A stretch of DNA of 64,000 nt, taken from positions 61,787,182 through 61,851,181 of the forward strand of contig OZ035963.1 of the NCBI GenBank assembly GCA_964034945.1. Reading direction: 5' to 3'. This document shows, one piece after another, positions 27,242 through 36,822 of this stretch (within the stretch, counting starts at the first letter, position 1; each line of letters begins with the position of its first letter). A program made the translations under genes and the position numbers. This stretch comes from Chrysopilus asiliformis. Taxonomy: Eukaryota; Arthropoda; Insecta; Diptera; Rhagionidae. The notes below the pieces were generated by a model. It did not search any database. It saw nothing but the letters and a program-made list of their open reading frames with translations, and was not told the origin of the DNA.

Positions 27242-27525
27242 CACTCAGAAAAATGGAGGCTAACTCGACGACCTACATACGGCGTAATTAGCCTCGGGCA
27301 GGCGTGCGTTCGCCTGCATGAGTGAAAGTAAAACTTGTGTTGATCTGTGACCGGAGAAATTCTGAAATTAAGCCACCAGCAGGTGAAGTAGGGCCTTGGG
27401 AGCTGCACGAGTTGACCTTAGATAGGCATTTCGAGGATGTAATGTCATGTAATGGAAACCTCTGTCAGCCAGCTAGCGGTCAGAGTTAACCTGACAAAAA
27501 GTTGACCTGGACATTTTTCTGAGTG
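27242..27525. mobile_element. Family C inverted-repeat element, 284 bp
   Basis: CACTCAGAAAAATG at 27242-27255 is matched by CATTTTTCTGAGTG at 27512-27525, a perfect 14 bp terminal inverted repeat. The similarity extends weakly inward (AACTCGACGACC against GGTCAACTTTTTG). No open frame for a transposase, so a MITE-like element. The target duplication is unclear. The dispersed TCAATCGGTCGATTGGTTTT motif lies directly before it at 27214-27233. Confidence 0.7.
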
Positions 27526-30068
27526 CAGTTTTGAAAAAGTGAACAGGAAGTTACGTTTGCGAAAGACAAATTTAAAAAATTAAAAATATCTGTGGTTTAA
27601 AAAATGTGGTTTAAAAAACAATAAGTGTTTACAAATTCTCAAGACATCTAGGATACCGAAAATTTTGCAACCCCCCAAAGATTTTAAAAAAAGCTAGTTT
27701 TTTTATGCTTTTTTTCATATCTCCACACGTTTAGCTTTTCTCGTCAAATCTCTTCAAATTTTGAATATATTTCCAAATTTCTTTAAATATTCATTAGGAA
27801 ACTCTCACAGTTAAAATCTACATTCCTTAAGAAGAAATGCAGAATCCACCAAAAATAGTAAAGATTTGTGATTAAAAGTCTATCTTACTGATTGTGAGGT
27901 GATTGATGTGTATTTCTTTATGCCAGGAATAAGCAATAAAAATCCAGAAAGCATGATTTCGGTGAACGATTTAGGTTCCACATAACAATTATTCATTCTC
28001 CCAAGTGCTGTTGCCTGCCCAAAACAATGTCGTTTACTTGTCTCTGGCATAATAAAATATCGCAAGGAGAAAAAGAGGAAGCAGGAGGAAAAGTTTGAGA
28101 TATTTTTCATGTATAATTCGAGCAGATTGACTCCAACGGCGAGCTATTTATTCACCACGAAATTATCCAATCTATGCGATATTGGATATCGGTGATATTA
28201 AGGAGGCTAGGAATTAAGATAAAATTTATTGGACAATTTATTAACCCTACACAGAGAAATGTACTACAAAACAGCATCATTATAAGGACTAGTCGTCGTA
28301 TACACGATGACGACAGGCCAAACAGGCGGATAATACTTAAATGGGAACCAGGCAGGCATTCGGCAGGATTTTCTGTCCAATGCGAGTGTCTATAAAACAG
28401 GACTGTCGATATAACATTTATCGGGATGCTGTACACAGGAGACGATCGTTAGTCCAAATAATACAAAATATACAATATAAAAAAAAGTCTTTCATTGGAA
28501 TTAGTGCTGGCCAATGAAACAGAACAACAAACACCAATACCAATAGTCGAAGTTTATCCTAGTCCAACGATAGAAAAAAGTAGCAAGGATCCTCCAAACT
28601 TCCAACAAGAAAAAAAACATACACAAAAGAGGATGAGAGGAAAAACTTTTTATGTTCGGTGAAAAAGTTTTATGCTTTCTTGCCGTCCACATACGTAGAG
28701 CTACAGGATATACGAGGATTCAGTTTTTGTGTTAAAGCATGGAATGAAAGGATGTGAAAAATCGTATGGACGCGCGGCGTTCGTCGTCGGTTCTGCGGTG
28801 ATGGCGAAAGAAAAACAACCGAAAATAGAAGTTTTATATCTTTTCGGCAAGAACAACCAAAACAAATCGTCAGGCTATTTAGATGTATAGACGTCGTATA
28901 GATGATAAGGGCAGTACATCGAAAAATCGAAATAGAATAAACAGGGAGTGATGACTGAAAAAGAACCATCGACTCCATGAAATTCTGCGCCATTCCACAC
29001 TTATCACATCAAAATAAAACCAGGGAGCCATCAGGAATCTCGCGAATTATTGTGGATCAAAACAGCAGCGCAGAGCGGTCGGTGGGAAGAACATTCTGGT
29101 TGAGTTTGGCCAGCCATCGACAGAGGATATGTGACCGTTGCCGCGTGTATCCACGTCCTGTGAATGCCAGCCAGCCAGCCAATATGTCCTGAAACTCCTT
29201 GCCTTGTTGACTAACTTGCATGACAATTTGCGAGTACGTGGCAGCACTAGGGGTTGAGGTCGGCCCACCCTCTCGCAAATCCTTCTTCGTGTGGTAAAAT
29301 TGCCGAAATTTTATTACTCCTTAAGGCGCTTCTAACATCTTTTCTGTTTGTGGTCCTGTTTTACTCGTCGCGTATTTGTTTTATTCTATATATATTTCAC
29401 TGCGACTAATTTTTTTTTGTTAGTGCCAGGACGATATACCAAAATCTACTCACAGTTTGAATGGATTTCTGTCGCTTTGGTCCTTAGCTGGCGTTCGTTC
29501 AGTGCTAATTCTAGGACCTGCAGTTATTTACGAAATCTATTGCCTGCTAGGTGTTTGACACTCTTGTAGCCATTTAGGGGACAAAGTATGGTACTTGAAC
29601 TCAGCCATTAACACTTTTGGTGCTGGATAAGTATACGAGTTTGTTTCCCATATAATGGGATTATTTCCAACTATGTGTGAATTCTAGTAATAATAAAAGA
29701 TGTGAAAAAGGACATATTCGTAGTTTATCATTCGGATTAACCTAAAAACTTAACCTGAGCAATAGTTTTTGTTTGTCGGTTTTATGTCAAGTATTTTCGC
29801 TATGACCTCTTTAAGAAATTACTTTTGTAAGAATGCTTTAAGACAAAAATCTAGTGATAAGAAAAATTATTGAATTAATTGAGTTGCTATTACTGTGACC
29901 AGAACCATTTTCAGTAAGCCCCATTAATTTATGGACCACTTTCATTTTTGGGACTCCTTGTTGGGGAAAAAAAAGATCGTGTTTGTCACTTAAATGATTC
30001 GGAATCTGGCAGAATTTTGAAAAGATCGAGTTTTTTTTTTCATAAAACATGCACTGTGAGGAAAATAA
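27526..30068. other. Non-coding stretch, no recognised feature
   Basis: Several frames of 60-107 codons on both strands between 27880 and 29570 overlap one another and show no domain, so I treat them as chance. The GC content is somewhat higher around 28700-29280. Confidence 0.45.
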
Positions 30069-30206
30069 GGGGTTGTCCATTAAATACGCCACACTTTTGG
30101 GGGGCCGGAAAAAAGTTCGCGATAGTAAAAAAAATCGCGAAAAAGCTTGACGATGGAGGGGTTCAAAAGACCGCAAATTAGCGTGACGTATTTTATGAAC
30201 CGCCCC
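30069..30206. mobile_element. Family A MITE, complete, 138 bp with TAA duplications
   Basis: The left terminus GGGGTTGTCCATTAAATACG is the inverse of the right terminus CGTATTTTATGAACCGCCCC with few mismatches. TAA flanks the element on both sides (30066-30068 and 30207-30209). The interior carries the family word AAAATCGCGAAAAAGC. The TAA target duplication and short length fit a non-autonomous PIF/Harbinger-like element. It is the best-defined copy of the family and lies 540 bp before exon A. Confidence 0.8.
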
Positions 30207-30259
30207 TAAAATGTAGTGCATTTCATAAAATAAAATCTACGCTCGAAACTTTTTAAGAA

Positions 30260-30280
30260 AAATGTGCCGCAGGCGAATTT
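30260..30280 (+). repeat. GC-rich core repeat
   Basis: AATGTGCCGCAGGCGAATTT, a close copy of the core seen near 2017 and 6725. Confidence 0.6.
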
Positions 30281-30311
30281 TGGGCCCCAAAAATTTGACA
30301 AACGTTCTTAA

Positions 30312-30438
30312 TGGCTGTTTGCGCCAACTATTCTTAAAATATCAAGTTGTGCTTAGCCTACTTAAACCGTAGAAGTTCTTGGGCTGAAATCATTTAGGTT
30401 GAGTTAAACTTGCTAAGTTTAGTTGGTTCAAACAGCAC
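30312..30438. mobile_element. Family B 127 bp MITE with TAA duplications
   Basis: Starts TGGCTGTTTGCGCCAAC and ends GGTTCAAACAGCAC; TAA flanks it at 30309-30311 and 30439-30441. Read on the minus strand it resembles the copy at 13090-13215 through much of its length (ACCAACTAAACTTA against ACCAACGAAACTTA). It lies between a family A element and exon A. Confidence 0.7.
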
Positions 30439-30470
30439 TAAATACCAGTCATCACGCTAATTTTCGTCTT

Positions 30471-30524
30471 TTTAGACCATCTTTCTCTTTTGTTGTGCAT
30501 AACAAAAGAGAAAGATGGTCTAAA
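30471..30524. repeat. Perfect 24 bp inverted repeat with 6 nt loop
   Basis: The left arm 30471-30494 is perfectly complementary to 30501-30524 around the loop GTGCAT. It could form a strong hairpin in the transcript, 223 bp before exon A. It may be a fold-back element remnant; no flanking duplication was identified. Confidence 0.9.
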
Positions 30525-30747
30525 GTTTTTTGTATCGTAGTTTTTCGTAGTTTTTTGTATCAGATTCAATACTGATGTCACACCGCAGACTCCCTTTCTC
30601 CTCTAAACATCTGACGTATTTTATGGTTATTTTTAATCATACTCTCGCATCTCAAATTTTATTAATTTTATCAATTTTTCACAATAATTATTGTATTTTT
30701 TTCAATCTTTTAAAAACCATTTAATATTACATGCACTTTTTTTACAG

Positions 30748-30903
30748 CAGACTCAGACACAACAGAACCAGAAACAACGACACAGGATATCCTAACATGC
30801 GGGTCCTGTCAGAAAGTATTCGCCCTCTCAGACATCGTACGTTTTATCCAACACAAAGTCCTGCAATGTAACAAAGAGAATTATGGCCAGTGTTATTCAC
30901 AAG
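30748..30903 (+). CDS. CG9650 (BCL11A/B ortholog): BCL11-like zinc-finger factor, exon A (N-terminal CCHC finger)
   Basis: This exon encodes 52 residues beginning in phase 1 and ending in phase 1 before GTTTGT. The sequence holds the BCL11-type N-terminal finger at 30798-30869: C-x2-C, 14 residues, H-x4-C. It resembles the vertebrate segment [22 protein letters not shown], here LTCGSCQKVFALSDIVRFIQHK. In BCL11 proteins this atypical finger lies at the N-terminus and is reported to mediate self-association rather than DNA binding. The acceptor is preceded by a T-rich tract and reads ACAG/CAG, a tandem NAGNAG site, so the exon may also start at 30751 without changing phase. The MSRRKQ-type first exon expected upstream (NuRD-binding in vertebrates) is not visible in this window. 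The donor is a weaker GTTTGT, and the next exon follows after only 74 bp. Confidence 0.9.
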
Positions 30904-30977
30904 GTTTGTAAATCAGGTTTTTTCCTAAAAAAAACCAGGATGTTTTAATCGTTTTCGTCCTTTTTTTATTCGATCAG
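30904..30977 (+). other. Intron, 74 bp, phase 1
   Basis: GTTTGT donor and a T-rich tract ending GATCAG. The reading frame joins precisely (CAA-G|GT) and remains open. Confidence 0.85.
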
Positions 30978-31160
30978 GTCCAGCAAGTGACCGAGATGCT
31001 GACGATGGTCGACCTCTGAGCTTAGTCAATCGAAGACCATCGATATCGGCGCCCATATCCAGCCGAAAACCGTCCGGTTCCCGCGTCCACACACCCCCGC
31101 CTAGTCCTGCCGAATTATTAGGAGATGGAGCGTCGAGTACACCAAAAAGACTGGCTGATG
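30978..31160 (+). CDS. CG9650 (BCL11A/B ortholog): BCL11-like zinc-finger factor, exon B (linker)
   Basis: Exactly 183 nt, so phase is kept at 1 on both sides; acceptor GATCAG, donor GTGAGT. It encodes a 61-residue linker rich in serine, arginine and proline (RRPSISAPISSRKPSGSR, then HTPPPSPAELLGD) with no finger. In vertebrate BCL11 the corresponding region after the CCHC finger is also a proline/serine-rich low-complexity linker with PPSPSP-like sequence, so the position fits. Because the length is a multiple of three and both junctions are phase 1, skipping this exon would keep the frame. A minus-strand frame across it is a shadow. The identity rests on perfect frame continuity with exons A and C and on the short intron spacing. 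Confidence 0.85.
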
Positions 31161-31231
31161 GTGAGTTTTTGAAGGACTGACTTTTTTTTTTAGATTTTTT
31201 TTTCACAAAAATGTTTTTTTTAAATAAATAG
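31161..31231 (+). other. Intron, 71 bp, phase 1
   Basis: Donor GTGAGT, T-rich body, acceptor AAATAG. The frame joins as G|AA and stays open into exon C. Confidence 0.85.
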
Positions 31232-31498
31232 AAAATGACAACACGACACCAAAACGACGGAATTCAAGCTCGAGTCCTTTGGGCTGTAGTCTGGATGAGG
31301 CTGGATCGGCGGATCAGGATAAACCAAATAGTGTAGAAATTAAGCAGGAACGAATGGACACGAGTTTAAGTCATGAGGAGGAAAGTCTGCTGGCATCAAG
31401 GGGTGGTGGTGGCGGTGGTCAACAGCAATCCAGTAGTCAAACGTTGAAGAGGCCCAAAATCGAAGTTGCCGATGCTGAATCAAATACAATGCATAGTG
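31232..31498 (+). CDS. CG9650 (BCL11A/B ortholog): BCL11-like zinc-finger factor, exon C (linker with SUMO-like sites)
   Basis: 267 nt, phase 1 on both sides; acceptor AAATAG, strong donor GTAAGT. It encodes 89 residues: a basic segment (TPKRRNSSSS), an acidic patch with VEIKQERMD, a Gly/Gln run (GGGGGGQQQSSSQ) and LKRPKIEVADAES. IKQE fits the psi-K-x-E sumoylation consensus and lies where vertebrate BCL11 proteins have PKQE before the next finger; KIE nearby may be a second, weaker site. No finger is present. An ATG at 31279 inside the exon opens a frame of its own but is simply internal sequence. The next exon begins 16.2 kb downstream. The length is a multiple of three, so skipping is frame-neutral. 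Confidence 0.88.
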
Positions 31499-32757
31499 GT
31501 AAGTGCAAGAGATTTTTTGTACAACCCCCAAAGGGGTTCTAGATAACATCATCCATTAGACAAAAAAAATGCTGGCTCTAAGTTCGACGAAAAAAAGAAA
31601 TATTAAAAAAAACGCTTTTGATGTCCGTTTTATGCAAACATTGTTTGAATTTTTTCTTTCAAACCTCATCCATGATTCAAATGACTTCTACCCCATCAAT
31701 TTGCCTAAAAGGGATGCAATTGCATATGTTGTATTACTATTCTATCTACTTTCCAGCCAAATGTTGACCCCGCTTTGACACAAGAAAGACAAAATAAAAC
31801 ACAGATAGATACCTCAAAGAGTACAGTGAAATCAAGGTAATCCGTGCAAACATAAAGGGGAAGAGATCCTGAATTTCAGGACTAAAGTATGTATCATCCA
31901 ACAGCTTGATGTCTGTCCACTTTGATTTTTTTGCGCTTTCATAGCAAAGTGTTTGCCTGTGGCAGTGGTCAGTGATATTCAACCCCATTTATTCAAACTA
32001 AACAAAAAAGTCACTCAGCGCTTGGACATATCAATTATATTTAATTAATTATTCATTCCCAACGAGATGTCAGGCACGAGGGTAGAAAAAATCCTGTTTC
32101 TGATGGACTTGTGAGTGTTTTTAAATGTTACCCCGGTTTGTTTTGGGATGTGCTAGGAATGAGCTTTGATTTTGAGAGAACAGGTGCATAAAAATTATTT
32201 ATTTCTTTAAATATTTTTTTTTTTTTGCGAAAATCGCTCCAGATTTTTACGAAAGTCTGGAAGGACTAATTATATATCTGTCGGGAATTTATAATTTTGT
32301 CCAAGAAGCAAAGAATAAAAGGTCTGAAATTTTCGGAGAAAGCAAGCAATGCCCAAAATTTTAACGACCTTTTTTTGATGACCAAAAATTAAAAGACCTT
32401 TTTTATACAACCGTTTTTGCGCAGCAACCAAAACCCCATTCCCTAGGTGTTAACGAGGTGTTGCCGAGGAGTTCCCTCAACATCTTTGTATTGTTTAGGT
32501 ATTCTCATCCTGGTTTGCACCCACTCCCCTCTCTCCCCTCTCCCATATAAAGACAATAGAATCATTTAAAGTTTTTTTTCTGAAACCTCCAAAAAGTCAA
32601 TAAAAGCCTCAATAAAATCCTCCGAAAACCAAAAGACCCCACAACCCACCGAAAAGAACTTCCAGAATCCTCTAAAACTTCTTCAAAACCATCGAAAATT
32701 GCATAAAATGTCCCAAAAACCACCGAAAAGAACACACCAAGAAATCATATGAAGCTT

Positions 32758-32785
32758 CAGTTGAATCGGTCGAGTCGTTTTGGAG
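32758..32785 (+). repeat. Dispersed CGGTCGAGTCGTTTTGGAG motif
   Basis: TGAATCGGTCGAGTCGTTTT followed by GGAGTTAGAG, a copy of the motif also at 14448, 19683 and 27214. It follows a stretch (32575-32745) of degenerate CCTCCAAAAA/CCACCGAAAA words. Confidence 0.55.
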
Positions 32786-35700
32786 TTAGAGCCACATTTT
32801 TAAGAACTTTATAGAAAAACGATTGTTTTTCTTTTGTGAAAACTATAAAACAGGACGCTCTTCAAGATAATGAATAGTGTTTTCGTGTAATACGCTTATT
32901 AACCTCTCACCCCTCGAATTATCATACAGAGAATAGTTAATCGGTTCCACTTCAAAGCAAATCCTTTTAAACCATCTGCCCATTAGCTCTTGGAATCTCT
33001 TAAAGCTACATAAGGTCTATTGCTTTTTCACCAGGATTTAGAAAATAAAAAAACCCCCAAACACCTTCACACATTCATCTGAAGACGACATAGAAATCCC
33101 TAACTCCTAACGACTGGACATCAAACATCCTTGTCCCGTTGACAACTGGATGAAAAATTCAAAAGCCTTTGACATTTTTCGTATGCTGTATGTGGGGTGG
33201 CCGAACAACAAAAACAACACAGCGCTGTGTAAAAAAATAATCCCTTAACCCTTTTCGCTTGAAGTCTTAAGAGGGGTTTCTGACTGCTAGCGAGCGAGTT
33301 TGTATGGACATTGTCCCATCGCATCGCAAAACAGTGTTAGTTCATGTCCTTTCGATCCTTTCGTATTTAGCTGTGAATATTAAAGGCGCCCCACCACCTC
33401 AAAAGATGATTTTTAATGCCAAATGTTTGTAATATTTATCGTTAAGATGAGACGGCCGGAAATAGCGGCACGGGGCAAGAAAAATCTACCCTTTCTTACC
33501 AGGAATTCCTTGGGATACGCGATTAAAAAGGATGCTCAGCTCTGTTCAACTAAGCGATTGTCTTCTGTTCGTTGTCATCATTATCCTGACGCTGACCTCA
33601 TTGCCGGCTACATGGTCGAACGCTACCATTGTTGGTCTTTGCTTTATTCAAATATCAAGGGTGTGTGGATGTTACTAGGAGAACTCATCCCCTATTTCAG
33701 TGATTATCTACACTGGGCCAAGTGGGCGGGAAAAAACTCGCATCAGGATGAGATCGAGGTTGAAGATGAGATAATAACGAAGGTGACTGTACCAACAAAC
33801 AAAACAAAACTCCGGCCAAGGATAACAGGCCACCAAGAAGACGCTGCTGCGACTGCTGTTGATCCTGATGAGAGACGGATGGACAATCTACGATGATGAT
33901 GACAACCGCGATAGGAGCACGGCGGTAATCGTGCTGGTCTAGATGTGATGAGGATGATTACAATGCAAGGATGACCTAACAATCCGAACGGGGGTGCACC
34001 GTAAACCGTCAGAACTTGCACAAGGATAATAGCATTTGAAAATCGTGGTTAAGCGTATAGCCGAGTAGTATTACGTTTGTGTGTGTGTGTGTCCACAGAG
34101 ATTCCCCGTCTCTACAGACGATCAACCGGAGAACAATAAGTGCCATCAGCCATTCATTACATTTGCATGAGTGACCTTCAATTAGACCGAAAAACAGATT
34201 TCGGATTTTATTTTAATTTCGTCTTAGAAAGGATCTCTTCTATACATCCTTAACTCATAGTCGGAGGTATGGAAATTTTGTATAGTGGATCGCCTGAAAT
34301 GCGACTGAATTTTTGCTGTTCACTTGATAAATTTTTCTGGCCAGCATCGCCGCATTGTCCTTTGCAGGATACAACGGACGGTTGGCTGACGGTGGAAAAA
34401 AAAAACAGTGGAAAACCTTTTCCCATTTTTAAGCGGTGAAAGAAGGACATCTGATGTTTGTCCCTTGTCGTGTTATGTACATGACAACTGACTAAATTGG
34501 ACAATAACCTACCCTATGAATACTACACAAGGATAAATGCCGGGTTTCTACGGCAATATCCTTTTTCCTAATTTTATATATTTTTTTTTTTAAACCGAGA
34601 CCAATGCTTTCTATAAATTTTAATTTTTAATTGCAGTTGTTGAATTCCTTTTTCTTTTTGATGAGGCTGGTTTTTAGTTTAGAATTGAAGTAGGTAAGCT
34701 ATAAAATTTAGTCGTAATGATTAGACCATTAAAAACCTTCCCAAAAATATAAAATATTATAAAAAAATCGGGGTTTTTTAAATGCTTCGGATCGAATCCG
34801 ATTCCTAAATCTATTTTTTATTTTTTTTTGTCCGCTTCAGGATTGGGCCTCAAATTTGGTTTTCTTGGTTAGCTTTTTCACAATTTCGATTTTTTTAAAA
34901 AAAGCTTTCGAATTTAATGAAATTTTATACAAAACGTCTTTGTATTCTTCACAAAAAATTCCATAACCTAATAAAAATTTCTTTCAATAATCTCCAAATT
35001 TCTGATATTTTTTAAAGAGAAATTCTTCGCTTGTTGCTCCGAACCAAACCTTCTCCAGATAATCCTCACAAATCAACACAAAACAGTATTGGTTTTTCCC
35101 TCTCTGACACCATAAGAAAACCCTTAAATAATCATCACCATCGAATGGACTTCTTCTATATGACCTTTTTTTGGAAATTTCAACAGAAAAGAATCAACTA
35201 AGTGCGGTCAAGGATCAGAATCCATAAAATTATGCAAATATGCCGCCCTAGAAAAGGGAAAAATCAACATTGTCTCCAAACCAACATAAAAAAAAATTGG
35301 CCCCCATTCAAAGTGAAGTGAAATTTCACAGGAAGTTCACCAGTTACCATCTATATGTGGCAACCAAATCGAATCTAGACAATAGAACTACCCCATAATG
35401 GACACTATATCCTTTGGACTAACAACAGTAGCGCTAGGAAAAGGTCATGAATACGAAGACAGGGATATTTGCATTGGGAAGTTTTCACACAACACTAAAA
35501 ATATGATAAATTGCGGCCAAGTATGTCCTTTTTCCATCGTTTTATTGACCAATTCTCAGCCTAATCGTATTATCCTGAGCACAAAGATAAATCACTTTGA
35601 CCTCCACAGATCCCTGAACTCCACCATAGCCTATGTTATTCTTTTCTGTTTTTATTTAGCAATTTCGAACTACGTCGCTCGCATCCTCTTCCCCGCTTTA

Positions 35701-36774
35701 GTTTGGTTATATTCTTTATTTGCAATGTCCAGGATACCAGACAAACCGAATCCTAGGAAAGGAAACGTCCGACCCACATTGTCTTCGGCGGCGACGACGG
35801 GGCAATCAAGGCCGTAGAAATAGCACTTGAACAGGAAGAGTATCCTTGCATCAGGATATAAACTTGTTTGGGTTTCATCCAACTCCCTACAAAACGAAGA
35901 AAAAAATTCAAGAGGGTTCGGGTGGGTGAGTGGACTGAGAAATTCTCAGTGATTCAATCGTAAGAATGGAGCCAGCTCTCCACCGCTCCCCTCCCCTATA
36001 GCTCTTACAATTTTTCATCCGGAATGCGACCAAGAAGGGACTTTCGGTTGATCAGGATTTTGCGGTCTTTGGACGATGTCGGATATAAACAAATGGGAAA
36101 AGAGGCGATTTTCTTCTTATTTCGAATAGAAAATGTGTAACATGTATCCACAACGAGAACCGGAAAAACGCCATTTATGGACCCTTGCCAATTGGAAAAT
36201 AACAAAAATTCAATTCTTAGTTTCGGGCATAACAATTAAATTAAATGACAAGTGCTCGAAAAGAATATGTCAGAATTTTGCTTTAAAAACATTTTCTGGT
36301 TTTTTTTTTGTTTAGTCTGCCGGAGTATCTGGAAGATAAAGATGTGTCTGTGGGGTTTTTCCATTGGAATGTCGCATTTTTTTTGTGCCCTTTCAGATTC
36401 CAGTTATCGAAGTTCGATATCAAAGTTCGAGTGTATTAATTTTTTCTAATGTAGGGTGACCATACAGAATGGCCGGTGTCCCGGAAACGAAACTTTTGTC
36501 TCGGATTTCGCGTTTTATTGCTAAAATTTACCAAACGGTAGAAAAAAACGATCACTAAATATGCAAAACGTACTGTATTTCAACTGGAGGTGGCTTCAAA
36601 TTACATTGTTTCACCTGAGGGACTTTTTTCAACAATTTTTTGCACAACCGCGAAAGATTTGGCGTGCGGCGTGTTTCTCTTTATTAGTACTTGTACAATT
36701 TCCGTTGCGATTATTTACTGAACCCAAAAAATTGAGTTAATTTCCGCTTGATATTGTGCGGCTCTTGTTTTAAA

Positions 36775-36822
36775 ACATTGCGCCGCATTTTATTACAAAA
36801 ATTTTGCCTGCGGCGCATATTT
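36775..36822 (-). repeat. GC-rich core repeats, reverse orientation
   Basis: GCGCCGCATTTTATTAC at 36780 and GCCTGCGGCGCATATTT near 36806 are two copies of the GC-rich core facing each other within 50 bp. Confidence 0.55.

Larger units (their letters stand above)
1..30747 (+). other. Long upstream intron of the BCL11-like gene (inferred)
   Basis: No open frame here resembles a conserved protein exon, apart from short reverse-transcriptase relics. Exon A at 30748 begins in phase 1 behind a good acceptor, so a coding exon must lie 5' of it. BCL11 proteins normally begin with a short conserved MSRRKQ segment in a separate first exon, and I could not find such a start here. I therefore infer that most or all of this stretch is the first large intron, with the first exon before the window. 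It holds the ratchet-point candidate at 710, repeat elements and degenerate tandem repeats, listed separately. An unrecognised non-coding exon or a small nested gene cannot be excluded. Confidence 0.6.

Noticed and set aside
30925..31206. 93-codon minus-strand frame over exon B
   Set aside because: Overlaps a well-supported exon and its splice sites; no domain.
35398..35817. 139-codon frame with a hydrophobic segment in the large intron
   Set aside because: No recognisable domain, no start or splice context, and similar length to other chance frames in the less AT-rich patches.
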